From positions 62,001-126,000 of the forward strand of contig CAZRDM010000001.1 in NCBI GenBank assembly GCA_964598845.1: 64,000 nucleotides of DNA. The letters run 5' to 3'. Below are positions 27,738-36,642 of this stretch, in pieces. Made by a program: the position numbers and the translations under genes. Under the pieces are notes generated by a model that searched no databases, was not told the DNA's origin, and saw nothing but the letters and a program-made list of their open reading frames with translations. Numbering within the stretch: position 1 is the stretch's first letter; each line of letters opens with the position of its first letter. The DNA comes from FEN-987 sp964598845 (GTDB lineage: Archaea > Thermoproteota > Bathyarchaeia > 40CM-2-53-6).

Positions 27738-28436
27738 TCACCTTCTCAACCCGCTCCACTGCATCTGGGTTAGTAGCCAGTTGATTATGAACGCCAGCAG
27801 GAGTAGGATTATTCCAAGGGCGATAGCAACAGAGAATTCACCAAGCTCCGTCTTGAATACTATTGCAGTAGTCAGAACACGCGTTGCCCACCTAATGTTG
27901 CCACCAACAATCATTACAGCCCCGACCTCAGAGACCGCGGCGCCAAAGGCAAGTATTACAGCCGTCACAAGCCCAAGTCTGGATTCTTTCAGTATTGTGA
28001 GTGTAAGCTGAAATCTTGTGGCTCCCAAAGATAATGCCTTATCTCGAATGGCCTTATCCACCGAGCCAACAGCCGAAAGGGTGACTCCGACAACTATGGG
28101 TGCCGCAATAGTCAGTTGGGCTATTATCATGGCTGTCGGGGTATAGAGAAGTTGCAGTGGCCCTAGAGGTCCCGATGATGAAAGCAACAGATACACGAAC
28201 AGCCCGACTACAACCGGAGGAAGACCCATCATAGTGTTTACCATACTGATGAAGAAGCGCTTTCCAGCAAACTCCCTTAGCGCCACTGTCGCTCCGGTAG
28301 GTACTCCGAGAATTGCGCCAAGAATGACGGCTATGCCTGAGACTCTTAAAGTCAAGAACATGATGCCGTAGACTTCGGGATCGAACGAGACTAAAAGCCA
28401 GAAGGCCTTGATCAGGCCCTCGAGAATCGGATCCAA
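27738..28436 (-). CDS. tupB: tungstate ABC transporter permease
   Basis: The protein has 232 residues with five to six membrane segments. The permease coupling loop is DKALSLGATRFQLTLTILKE near residue 137, matching the E-A-A-x3-G motif that docks on the ATPase. MMGLPPVVVGLFVYLLLS is the TupB-type first inner segment. It lies 13 bases after tupA and just before tupC on the same strand. The downstream VGGNIRWATRVLTTAIVFKT is a typical TupB tail region. Confidence 0.9.
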   Translation of the reverse strand: MDPILEGLIKAFWLLVSFDPEVYGIMFLTLRVSGIAVILGAILGVPTGATVALREFAGKRFFISMVNTMMGLPPVVVGLFVYLLLSSSGPLGPLQLLYTPTAMIIAQLTIAAPIVVGVTLSAVGSVDKAIRDKALSLGATRFQLTLTILKESRLGLVTAVILAFGAAVSEVGAVMIVGGNIRWATRVLTTAIVFKTELGEFSVAIALGIILLLLAFIINWLLTQMQWSGLRR

Positions 28437-28449
28437 TCGGATTCTTCAA

Positions 28450-29457
28450 TCAGTTGAGTTGTCTGTTCTTAATTAAGTGGAAAGAAGGGTATTCAGAAAT
28501 GATAATGGGTGCAGGGAACATCAAGGCGGCAAGATCGACTGAGTCATACCACGCAATCTCCTGTTCTTGATTTGGAAATCCAAGTTCATGGGCCTTGGCA
28601 TAGTTCCTTGCGATCGGGAGGAATAGCGTCTCGCCTTCCTTCTTGAAGTTCCCTATCAGCTCTTGTCCTTCATCTGAGATCAGGAACTTCGCGAGAGCAA
28701 CCGCCATTCTGAAGTTCCGCTGGGGAAACTTCTCATGGTTGACTGGTATGACCGCATAGGGATTCAGCAGCCAGACATCACCTTGCGTCATCACTGATAG
28801 GTTGCTCAGTTGGTCCTCGAAGGTTAGCCAAGTCGCTCTATCGGTTAGAGTGTAAGCTCCTTTCTCGTTGGTCATGCGCAGAACTGTGCCCATTCCAGCT
28901 CCGGCCTCAAGATACCACCTGAACGTTCTGTTTGAGGGGTTAACGCCGATCTTGGCCCAAAGGCTTAGTTCCTTGATATTCGTTCCTGATTTATCGGCGC
29001 GAGAGATGAAGATCGCATCTCCTCTGGCGCCTGCCTCGAAGATCCTTTGAAAGGCATAGGATGCATTTGTTGTGTTGCGGATTCCGACTGGATCCTCCTT
29101 TGGGCCTATTATTATGAAGTCATTGTACATGACGCCAACTCTGTGAATTCCGTATCCTTGGTTCACGAATTCTTCTTCTAGACTCCTCGAATGAACAAGG
29201 ACGACGTCGGCGTCTCCTCTCTTTGCTATCTCTATGGACTCTCCCGTGCCCTTGGAGAGAATTCTTACTTCTGCCTTGTACTCCTTCTGGAAGACGGGTA
29301 TCAAGTGGTCGAGCAACCCTGTGTCAAAAGTACTCGTCGTCGTGGACAGAACGAGATCCTGCCTTACCCATGGACCAGTGTACTCATAGACCAGAAAACC
29401 TCCCCATATCACAATGCCCAAGGCAAGGACAGCTGCGATCTTCTTTGCGAGCTTCAA
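28450..29457 (-). CDS. tupA: tungstate-binding protein of the Tup ABC transporter
   Basis: The protein has 335 residues. An N-terminal membrane anchor (IAAVLALGIVIWGGFLVYEY) is followed by LVLSTTTSTFDTGLLDHLIP, whose TTTS is the TupA oxyanion-binding signature. Others are ILSKGTGESIEIAKRGDADV, VGVMYNDFIIIGPKEDP and FISRADKSGTNIKELSLW. No lipobox Cys is obvious; the anchor seems to hold it outside the membrane. The TTG start at 29457 lies 22 bases from the ModE-like operator. It collects WO4 (possibly MoO4) for AOR maturation. Confidence 0.92.
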   Translation of the reverse strand: MKLAKKIAAVLALGIVIWGGFLVYEYTGPWVRQDLVLSTTTSTFDTGLLDHLIPVFQKEYKAEVRILSKGTGESIEIAKRGDADVVLVHSRSLEEEFVNQGYGIHRVGVMYNDFIIIGPKEDPVGIRNTTNASYAFQRIFEAGARGDAIFISRADKSGTNIKELSLWAKIGVNPSNRTFRWYLEAGAGMGTVLRMTNEKGAYTLTDRATWLTFEDQLSNLSVMTQGDVWLLNPYAVIPVNHEKFPQRNFRMAVALAKFLISDEGQELIGNFKKEGETLFLPIARNYAKAHELGFPNQEQEIAWYDSVDLAALMFPAPIIISEYPSFHLIKNRQLN

Positions 29458-29478
29458 CCGAGATCGCTAGGGAGGAAC

Positions 29479-29502
29479 CGTTATGTACAGATAAATATAA
29501 CG
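29479..29502. promoter_or_regulatory. ModE-like operator overlapping both TATA boxes
   Basis: A 24-base imperfect palindrome with arms CGTTATGTA and AATATAACG in the 70-base gap between tupA (minus) and modE (plus). It matches the known E. coli ModE site layout (CGTTATATA, spacer, TATATAACG). The AT-rich right part, ATAAATATAA at 29491-29500, can act as TATA box for modE on the plus strand and, read on the minus strand, for tupA. A bound regulator would therefore block both promoters. Binding by this ModE is inference. Confidence 0.75.
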
Positions 29503-29527
29503 AATCCTCTTCAGTATTGAAATCTAG

Positions 29528-30079
29528 TTGAAACAAGCAGTGGGGCCAGCTTTCGAACTCTGGCTAAGGAAGGATCATCTTGAGATTCTAACGGAAGGAG
29601 GAGCGGCTCTTCTTCAAGGTATTCAGAAGTACGGCTCCATTTCGAAGGCTGCCAAGCAAACTGGAATTTCCTATAAGCATGCTTGGGATCGACTTGCCGA
29701 GATTGAAGCGGCCCTAGGACAACCTATCCTCTGTAGGAAGCGAGGCGGGAGAACTGGAGGAGGAGCTGAATTAACGGAGACAGCACTCGCCTTGCTGAAA
29801 CTTTTCAATAGAATTAAGAGGTACATAGGGAGAGCCCTGAACGATCCTGAATATTGGCAGGCAGTCGCTTTGAAGATAAGTGCTAGAAACCGCTTCAAAG
29901 GAATTATTGAAAACGTTGAGAAGGGTGCGGTCACATCATCGATCAAAATCAAGGTTCAGGGACCAGTCACAATAACCGCCCTCATTAGCAAGGAAGCTGT
30001 TGAAGATCTGGAACTAGAACCTGGAGACAAAGTTGAGGCTGTGATAAAGGCCACAGAGGTCATGGTGGCGAAAGAATAG
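29528..30079 (+). CDS. modE: ModE-type regulator with Mop domain
   Basis: The protein has 183 residues from TTG 29528. The N-terminal winged helix has GGAALLQGIQKYGSISKAAK and QTGISYKHAWDRLAEIEAAL, then CRKRGGRTGGGAELTETALA, all conserved in ModE. The C-terminal single Mop domain is ARNRFKGIIENVEKGAVTSS with ALISKEAVEDLELEPGDKVE, which binds molybdate or tungstate. E. coli ModE has two Mop domains, so this is the shorter form, common in archaea. It is divergent to tupA, and it probably represses tup and itself when oxyanion is bound. Confidence 0.93.
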   Translation: MKQAVGPAFELWLRKDHLEILTEGGAALLQGIQKYGSISKAAKQTGISYKHAWDRLAEIEAALGQPILCRKRGGRTGGGAELTETALALLKLFNRIKRYIGRALNDPEYWQAVALKISARNRFKGIIENVEKGAVTSSIKIKVQGPVTITALISKEAVEDLELEPGDKVEAVIKATEVMVAKE

Positions 30080-30138
30080 GAAAGACTCCAAAGGATTCCA
30101 TTGTCTACGAAGAGTAATCAAAATTCTGCATAGACGAT

Positions 30139-32166
30139 CTATCTCGGAAAGACTATAGTGCCTGACTCGGTAGTCGTTTGAAGCCCTGGAGCCTTCTCGC
30201 GAAGGACCTCTGAGAATTGACTAGACCTTATCAAATCGATGAACGCTTTCACTGATGTCTTATGTAGACGAGCCTTAGGCATTAGGAAGTCATATTTCTC
30301 GTCATCTGTCTTAATGAAATTAAGACCAGCGATAGCCGCGACAGTTCTTATACCAAACCCCACATCAGCGCGATCGTTCTTGATCGCGGCCGCTACCGCC
30401 GAATGCGACTTGGCCTCGTAACGGTAGCCCTCGGTCTTCATTGAAAGAGTATCGAGATCAGTGCCCCTAGACTCTGCGAGCTCCGTTAGGTGTTTGTCGA
30501 TCAGGAGCCGTGTTCCGGATCCCCTGTTCCGATTTATGAAGCGTACTCCTGCTCTTGTCAGGTCTTCGAAACCTGTAATGTTCTTCGGATTGCTGTGCTT
30601 AACAATCAAACCTTGCTCACGGTTGTAGCCTCGAACTAAGGCTGCGGCCTCTTGCAAGTTGAAGGTCGCGATGAAAGGCACGTTGTATTCTCCCGTCTTC
30701 TCCTCTTGGAGATGAACTCCCGCTATGTCTGCCTCGCCACGTTCTACTGCATGGAATCCGCCGATCGATCCGACATTGATGGTTCTACCGAAGAAGCTTG
30801 TGTCCTTCTCCCTCAGCATGGTGAAGGCGATATCGAGACCCACACAGTGACTCCCTATCGCTACGAGCGAGGCAGGAACGAGTTCTCTTCCGAAGAGCTC
30901 GATTTCCATCATCTCACCCTCATCCACGAACTCTTGCGTTTCGGGAAGATCAGCGAATCCATCTGCCAAGGAGAACGAGCTTATTGCACCTGAACCACCC
31001 TGCATAGGATACGCTGTTAACTGACCCTCCGCCTGAATTATCAACTGGACAGGCAAGAGCTCTCGACGTCCCCGAGCCTTGAAAAACTTCAAGGGACAAA
31101 CGGCGCGCACTCTGAGAGGTTTTGCCTCAGCAATGTTTGCGAGGCGTCTAATCACAGGGGCGACTAACAAATGGAAGATCATGAGAGCAGACGTAGGATA
31201 GCCGGGTAATCCAAAGATCGGTTTGTTCTGAACCAATCCTACAAGCGCCGGCTTTCCCGGTTTCAACGTTAGGCCATGAACGAGAATCCCGGGCTCGCCG
31301 AGTTCATCAACAGCTCTGTAGAGAAAGTCCCCAAGGCCTGAGGATGTGCTCCCTGACGAGATTACAACATCTGAGTCCTCGAGCGCAAGCTGAAGGCCAT
31401 TCTTGATCGCTGTATAATCATCTGGTAGTATTCCGAGGAATTTCGGCTCCCCACCGCACTCAGCCACGGTCGCCGCCAGCGACGGACCATTGATGTCATA
31501 TATCTTCGTGAAGCCTAGCGGATCGCCCGGTCTCACGAGTTCGCTTCCGCTCGACAAGACCGCGATGCGAGGCTTTCGATACACCGAAACCGAGTCAATC
31601 CCGGCCGCAGCCAGGAGTCCTATCTCGCGAGGTGTTATCGGTTGGGATTTTCGAAGCAATAGTTCCCCGCACATGATATCACTTCCTGCGCTGGTCACAT
31701 TCTCGCCTGCTGAGACAGCTTTGAAAACTGAAACTTCATGGGCGCTTCTCTTGGTGAATTCTACCATCACTACAGCGTCTGCACCTCTCGGTATCGGTGC
31801 GCCTGTGGCGATCTCGATCGTCTGTCCCTTGGAAACAGAATGCGCCGAGCTATCTCCCGCCTGCGCTTCTGCAACTACCTTTAGCTTGACTGGGTGCTGC
31901 TCGTCTGCGCGGAAGGTATCCTCGGCCATGATTGCGAAACCGTCCATAGCGGCGCGATCGAAGCTTGGGACGTCCATGGTGGAGAAGATGTCCTCAGCCA
32001 GTACTCGACCTAACGACTTCTCAAGTGGAACCTTCTCGACAGATGAAGGCCATGTCTGCCATGAACGCCAGAGGATGGAGATGGCATTCTCTAAGGTTTG
32101 GAGTTGGCGGAAGACCTTCCTTTCACTTGACAGTTTGCGCGCGCTCCACTGGCCTGAAGAGCTCAA
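30139..32166 (-). CDS. moeA: MoeA molybdopterin molybdotransferase fused to a PBP-like domain
   Basis: The protein has 675 residues. Residues about 1-425 are MoeA: PSFDRAAMDGFAIMAEDTF, VEFTKRSAHEVSVFKAVSAG, VLSSGSELVRPGDPLG, SGSTSSGLGDFLYRAVDELG and VHGLTLKPGKPALVGLVQNK with intact PGKP. Residues about 430-675 are a periplasmic-binding-like domain without signal: LVAIGSHCVGLDIAFTMLRE, HAVERGEADIAGVHLQE, FINRNRGSGTRLLIDKHLTE. This fusion is known in archaea and bacteria and may sense or deliver oxyanion. It overlaps the end of the other moeA by 44 bases; a later start is possible. Confidence 0.92.
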   Translation of the reverse strand: MSSSGQWSARKLSSERKVFRQLQTLENAISILWRSWQTWPSSVEKVPLEKSLGRVLAEDIFSTMDVPSFDRAAMDGFAIMAEDTFRADEQHPVKLKVVAEAQAGDSSAHSVSKGQTIEIATGAPIPRGADAVVMVEFTKRSAHEVSVFKAVSAGENVTSAGSDIMCGELLLRKSQPITPREIGLLAAAGIDSVSVYRKPRIAVLSSGSELVRPGDPLGFTKIYDINGPSLAATVAECGGEPKFLGILPDDYTAIKNGLQLALEDSDVVISSGSTSSGLGDFLYRAVDELGEPGILVHGLTLKPGKPALVGLVQNKPIFGLPGYPTSALMIFHLLVAPVIRRLANIAEAKPLRVRAVCPLKFFKARGRRELLPVQLIIQAEGQLTAYPMQGGSGAISSFSLADGFADLPETQEFVDEGEMMEIELFGRELVPASLVAIGSHCVGLDIAFTMLREKDTSFFGRTINVGSIGGFHAVERGEADIAGVHLQEEKTGEYNVPFIATFNLQEAAALVRGYNREQGLIVKHSNPKNITGFEDLTRAGVRFINRNRGSGTRLLIDKHLTELAESRGTDLDTLSMKTEGYRYEAKSHSAVAAAIKNDRADVGFGIRTVAAIAGLNFIKTDDEKYDFLMPKARLHKTSVKAFIDLIRSSQFSEVLREKAPGLQTTTESGTIVFPR

Positions 32167-33445
32167 CGTCTATGAGCTGCCCTTCCTCATAGCCCTCGAC
32201 ATGTTCGGGAACGATGATGAACCCATTAGCTTGGACGAGGCTACTTAGAATGCCCGCGCCAGAGGTTCGGATGGGTTCAGCAATAAAGCCTTCTTCGGTG
32301 GCATGGACCCGCGCTCGGACATAAGTTCGCGACCCAAGGATGCCCGCGACACGACGACTCAACTTTGCTCTTACTGTAGGCCTCGGCAGGAAGTCTGCAT
32401 CAAGCATGTAGCTGATGAGAGGATGCACGAATTCCAAGAAGGCCAAGTATGCTGAAACTGGATAGCCTGGAAGTGATATGATTGGTTTACCATTCACAAC
32501 TGCCAACCCTGTCGGCATCGAGGGACGCATCGCGACTCCATGAACCAACATACCTGGTTCACCCAGCGAATTAATGACCTGCGGAGCGATATCTCCCGGT
32601 CCAACGGATGTGGCCGCTGTCACAAGCACAATGTCCGCAGTCCGGATTCCTCCCTGCAGCTTGCTACGTATCTGATCGAACTCGTCCGCTGCTATGCCGA
32701 GGTCTATCGGTTCGCAGCCTAACTGTCGAATTGCGCCCATCAAGGCTGGCCGATTGACATCTGGGATCTTTCCCTCTACGAAAGCCGACCCTTCGGTGAG
32801 TTCGCTCCCAGTTGACAGGACAGCCACGCGAAGTCTCCGACAAACCATTACCCTATGTATCCCGATGTAGGTTAGCATCGCAAGGTCCTGGGGGAGCAAG
32901 AGCGTACCTTTCTTCAGAACAATCGTTCCTCTCTGTACATCTTCTCCAACGCAGGATACGTTCTCGCCGGGATGGACCTCATCCCAGATTTCTACTCTTC
33001 CGTCCGGTCGCTGCTTGGTATACTCAACCATCACAACCGCGTTGCTGACTTGAGGCATCTGACCCCCCGTAACGATGAGAGCAGCTTCTCCGCGATTCAT
33101 ATGAAGAGACGTAGTCACGCCCATTGAGACACTTCCTACTATGCGCAGGAATATCGGTGCATTGACTGTTGCACCATAGGTATCTTCCGCGACCACAGCA
33201 AAACCATCCATGGCCGCCCTGTCAAAAGGCGGCATATCGATCGGCGAAAGTATATCGGTAGCCAGAACTCGACCGAGGGCAAGAGAAATCGATACGCTTT
33301 CGAGATCTGGGGACTTCTTCGGCAAGCTGTTAACAAGCATTCGAAACGCTTCTCCTACTGGAGTTAGACGCTTAAACCCTGAACCACAAACTTCGTGCTC
33401 GTGGCTCGATCTAACAGGTTTAGTTGCTGTCCCAACCACGTGCAT
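32123..33445 (-). CDS. moeA: MoeA paralogue without PBP domain
   Basis: The protein has 440 residues. MoeA motifs are present: MPPFDRAAMDGFAVVAEDTY, VMVEYTKQRPDGRVEIWDEV, VLSTGSELTEGS, NRPALMGAIRQLGCEPIDLG, and SLPGYPVSAYLAFLEF. The conserved PGKP loop near residue 310, present in the fused paralogue, is replaced by AMRPSMPTGLAV, and the usual GG-T/V-SVG is TAATSVGPGD. These two differences suggest a changed metal or nucleotide preference, for example for tungsten versus molybdenum. The two moeA genes are in one operon; this one comes first. Confidence 0.9.
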   Translation of the reverse strand: MHVVGTATKPVRSSHEHEVCGSGFKRLTPVGEAFRMLVNSLPKKSPDLESVSISLALGRVLATDILSPIDMPPFDRAAMDGFAVVAEDTYGATVNAPIFLRIVGSVSMGVTTSLHMNRGEAALIVTGGQMPQVSNAVVMVEYTKQRPDGRVEIWDEVHPGENVSCVGEDVQRGTIVLKKGTLLLPQDLAMLTYIGIHRVMVCRRLRVAVLSTGSELTEGSAFVEGKIPDVNRPALMGAIRQLGCEPIDLGIAADEFDQIRSKLQGGIRTADIVLVTAATSVGPGDIAPQVINSLGEPGMLVHGVAMRPSMPTGLAVVNGKPIISLPGYPVSAYLAFLEFVHPLISYMLDADFLPRPTVRAKLSRRVAGILGSRTYVRARVHATEEGFIAEPIRTSGAGILSSLVQANGFIIVPEHVEGYEEGQLIDVELFRPVERAQTVK

Positions 33446-33543
33446 TCATCTTGACTGAGGAAGACTTGTCAAAGGATTAGGTTAAAGATTATTCATAAGT
33501 ACCACGGCGAATACGGAAGGGGCTTCCGAGGTTCAGCTCTCAT

Positions 33544-33825
33544 ATGGTCAAGTTAACGGTGAAGTTCATGAGCATGGCGAGACAGCGGGCGGGAACAGGA
33601 ACCGTTGAGTTCGCTTCCTCCGGGAATAGGTTGAGGGATGCCCTGAGGGAGATCGTTAATGAATATGGCATAGCCGACATTATCTTTACTGAGAACGGTG
33701 ACGTAAGGCCTTGGGCGCGAGTGCTAGTGAACGGGAGACCTCAACAATTTCTGGGCGGCCTAGATGATGAACTCCATGACGGCGACCGTATTGCCTTGAT
33801 CTATCCATATACCGAAAATTTTTGA
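33544..33825 (+). CDS. MoaD/ThiS-like ubiquitin-fold protein lacking the GG tail
   Basis: The protein has 93 residues. The fold is visible as LTVKFMSMARQRAGTGTVEF, LRDALREIVNEYG, RVLVNGRPQQFLGGLDDELH and DGDRIALIYPYTENF. Functional MoaD or ThiS ends in Gly-Gly; this one ends in TENF with no Gly. It lies between moeA and the tungsten AOR, a place where MoaD-like proteins often occur. Adenylation by a MoeB would need the missing GG. It could be a structural partner of AOR. I see no upstream SD; ATG 33544. Confidence 0.85.
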   Translation: MVKLTVKFMSMARQRAGTGTVEFASSGNRLRDALREIVNEYGIADIIFTENGDVRPWARVLVNGRPQQFLGGLDDELHDGDRIALIYPYTENF

Positions 33826-33884
33826 TGGTATTCGCTGCGGCGCATCCTAGAAACATGACTGACTCGGCTCCCTGATGTTGGAGC

Positions 33885-35690
33885 TTAACTGATTATTCCC
33901 AATTCTCGTAGCTTATTTTCTGGGACGACTCCGTCGTCCCAGCCTCGGGCCTCGTAGTATTCTTTCTTCATTTTCCCAAGTTCGCAGACGTGGCCTGAAG
34001 CGGGCCCTGATCCAGGGATTTTGAGGAATCTTTCCGGGAGGCTATCGTCCTTCCCTGCAAAGCCAATTAAGTTGTTGTAGTAGCGTTCGAGGTTGTAGAT
34101 GCGTTCTCCCACTCTCATTAGACCGTCAGTGTCAGTATCTACTCCTGTCATCGCGACGTATTGTGCAACGTACTCATTGATGCCCTCTGAAAAGGCGTTG
34201 AACTTGCATATGTCAAACGAGTCTGAAATCGCGTGAAGATCTTGGAAGATCTTCAGGAGCTTGCCCTTTCCTTCCCATGCAAGCGGATCCGTCTTCTCAG
34301 GTATGCCCAAGACTTCACTGGCGGGCGTGTATCCCCTGAGATGGCATGCTCCACGGTTGGATGTCGCAAACCCTATGCCCATTCCCTGCAACCCTCTTGG
34401 GTCGTATGCGGCTATGCATTGGCCTTTCACTTGGTTTGCTATACCCTCGTTTCCGAAGGCCTTGGCCGCCCTCCAGCCCCCCTCCGCGAGAACATCCCCT
34501 ATGCCTTCTCTTCTACCGATCTTGTGAACGAGGTCAATCATCATATCGGGATTGCCCCATTCAACATTGTCCTTGACCAGGCCTAATTGACTGGCCTCCA
34601 TTGCGATGGAGAGGCAGTTGCCGAGCTCGATGGTGTCTACTCCGTAGTCGTTGGCTAGATTGATGATGTAGGCGATGACTTCTTTGCTGCTGCACCCACA
34701 GTTGGCTCCGAGCGCCCACATGGACTCATACTCGGTGCTCTCCATGTGGATCTTGTACTTGCCCTCTTTCACTTCGACTTCTTTCTTGCATGCCACCGGG
34801 CACGCATGGCATGTGGGGTCCCTCACAAGAATTGTTTCCTTAATGGTTTCACCGCTAACCATGTCCGCATGCTCAAACTGCGTCGTCTGCGCGTTTCGTG
34901 CGGGGAGAGCACCTAACTCGTTGACGATGTTCATGAGTACGTTGGTTCCGTAGACTGACAGACCGCCCTTGCGAGGTGCGGTGACATCACCTTTGACTAT
35001 GGCCGTATTTCCGAGGGCAACAGCTTTCTTGAATTCCTCGGACCTTACTGGCTTAGGTTTGTTCTTGATATTCCCTTTGATTACTAGGCATTTCAGCCTC
35101 TTCCATCCCATGACTGCTCCGGTTCCGCCTCTTCCTGAGGCACGGTCATTTTCGTTGACGACTGCGGCAAATCTGACAAGCTTCTCTCCGCCTTGGCCGA
35201 TGGCCACTACGCTCGTGTCTTCCTTTTCGTACTCATCCAACATAGCCTTGACGGTATCATGGACATTCTTCCCCCAGATGTTCGAAGCATCTTTCAGGGT
35301 GACTTTGCCGTCTTCGGCGTGGGCATAGACCGGTTTCCCTGCTCTACCTTTGAATATCAGGCCGTCAAAACCTGCCCATCGGAGCCTTGCACCTGACCAA
35401 CCTCCCTGATGAGAGTCGGTAACTGTTCCTGTTAGCGGAGATTTCGTTACAACGGCCATACGACCGCTCATAGTGACGTCGCTGCCAACCAGCGGCCCAA
35501 CCATGAAGCAGAGAATATTCTCCTCCGAGAATGGTTCAACTTTCGGTCCGTTGTCGAAAACGTACTTTACTCCGAGCCCTCTTCCGCCGATATACTTCCT
35601 CAGGTCATCTTCCTTGGGTTCTTCGTAATCGATTTCTCCTCGAGTCAGATCTATGCGCGCTATTCTGCTGGCGTATCCACCAAGAGTCAT
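33885..35690 (-). CDS. aor: aldehyde:ferredoxin oxidoreductase (tungsten enzyme)
   Basis: The protein has 601 residues, the normal length. The N-terminal domain has GGYASRIARIDLTRGEI and DLRKYIGGRGLGVKYVFD, then GPLVGSDVTMSGRMAVVTKS and VTDSHQGGWSGARLRWAGFD for the tungstopterin. The cubane ligands are DPTCHACPVACKKEVEVK (C-x2-C-x3-C) near residue 290 and the distal Cys in SFDICKFNAFSEG near residue 490. It oxidises aldehydes to acids with ferredoxin. Tungstate uptake, moeA and moaA in the same stretch fit its maturation. Substrate range cannot be told. Confidence 0.95.
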   Translation of the reverse strand: MTLGGYASRIARIDLTRGEIDYEEPKEDDLRKYIGGRGLGVKYVFDNGPKVEPFSEENILCFMVGPLVGSDVTMSGRMAVVTKSPLTGTVTDSHQGGWSGARLRWAGFDGLIFKGRAGKPVYAHAEDGKVTLKDASNIWGKNVHDTVKAMLDEYEKEDTSVVAIGQGGEKLVRFAAVVNENDRASGRGGTGAVMGWKRLKCLVIKGNIKNKPKPVRSEEFKKAVALGNTAIVKGDVTAPRKGGLSVYGTNVLMNIVNELGALPARNAQTTQFEHADMVSGETIKETILVRDPTCHACPVACKKEVEVKEGKYKIHMESTEYESMWALGANCGCSSKEVIAYIINLANDYGVDTIELGNCLSIAMEASQLGLVKDNVEWGNPDMMIDLVHKIGRREGIGDVLAEGGWRAAKAFGNEGIANQVKGQCIAAYDPRGLQGMGIGFATSNRGACHLRGYTPASEVLGIPEKTDPLAWEGKGKLLKIFQDLHAISDSFDICKFNAFSEGINEYVAQYVAMTGVDTDTDGLMRVGERIYNLERYYNNLIGFAGKDDSLPERFLKIPGSGPASGHVCELGKMKKEYYEARGWDDGVVPENKLRELGIIS

Positions 35691-35796
35691 GACGAGAGCT
35701 TAGGTGTTTCAGCGAGTTAAGATATTGGCAATTATCAACTAGAAAGTAAATGCCCATCTACGAAGTTGTAAATATAGTACCTATCGCGAGTCTTTC

Positions 35797-36042
35797 TTAA
35801 CCAGCATTCCTCAGAACTTTCGCCCTGAATCGGTTCAAGAAGTCGCTGATAGCACGTTTGTCCCCATCAAAACGCATCTCTAGTTCAGTCAGCTCCAAAG
35901 ACCCCACCCTCACCTTCCGATACTTCATCTCCGCCATCCACCCGTCACCAACAATCTCCCCATCCCGGACACGCGCGCCAAGGCTCTCGGCATACAATTC
36001 AACGAACGAAGGGATTATCCCTCGAAATGTTGCTACCAACAT
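35797..36042 (-). CDS. hypothetical small protein
   Basis: The protein has 81 residues (MLVATFRGIIPSFVELYAES onward) with alternating beta and helix patterns, GDGWMAEMKYRKVRV and LEMRFDGDKRAISDFLNRFR. No family is recognised. The end is 106 bases upstream of the AOR start, on the same strand, so it could be an AOR-associated protein. Its amino-acid composition is normal for a real gene. Confidence 0.5.
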   Translation of the reverse strand: MLVATFRGIIPSFVELYAESLGARVRDGEIVGDGWMAEMKYRKVRVGSLELTELEMRFDGDKRAISDFLNRFRAKVLRNAG

Positions 36043-36070
36043 CGAACCTCACCATCAAGCGAATGAGTAC

Positions 36071-36519
36071 ATGAGAAGACGAAGGAGATTAAGGATCGTG
36101 CCACAACCCCTTGGCTTCGTGCGTACGAAGGCCACTGATGAAGACTTTCGGATGCACAGATCGGATGTCGTACCGGAAACTATTCTCATCCGGAAGTATG
36201 CTGACGGAGTGAAGGACATCGACTAATACTTCCACCTATTTGTCATATTCTGTCTCAACAAAGTCAGCGAATCCGAAAGAAGAGAACAGAACTCTTGATC
36301 CATCTTAAGCATAGAGACTATCTCAGCAAAATCGGAATCTTCAGCACCAGACAGCGAAATCACCCCAATCTCATAGGTCCCACGGTAGTCGAAGTCTTAG
36401 AATGTAAGTCAAACATCCTCAGGGTAAAGGGACTGGACACAATTCACAAGAGGCCTGTGCTAGATCTTAAGCCCTACAATTATCGTGACATCCCGAGGAG
36501 AATTCGAGTGGCCGATTAG
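36071..36519 (+). pseudogene. trmO: TrmO/TsaA (tRNA-t6A methyltransferase) with stop and frameshift
   Basis: The frame from ATG 36071 reads QPLGFVRTKATDEDFRMHRS and IRKYADGVKDID, then TAA at 36224-36226, then YFHLFVIFCLNKVSESERRE in the same frame. TrmO relatives have DI-x-G-F/Y-SHL at this spot, so TAA replaces a conserved codon. A frameshift near 36290 leads into LIHLKHRDYLSKIGIFSTRQ and NHPNLIGPTVVEVLE, ending with VKGLDTIHKRPVLDLKPYNY. FSTRQ-x-N-HPN stands for the usual ATRSPxRPN motif, also partly altered. Two lesions and drifting motifs suggest real decay. Confidence 0.8.
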
Positions 36520-36642
36520 TGGCTGCATCCTCAAACCTGACTTTCCTTAACTACTTCCGAGCCTCACACTTGATTCCTAAGACGTAGAATCTGGGGAAAA
36601 CGGGACTTCGCGAAACGTTCACCGAACAGCTTTGGGTCCGGA

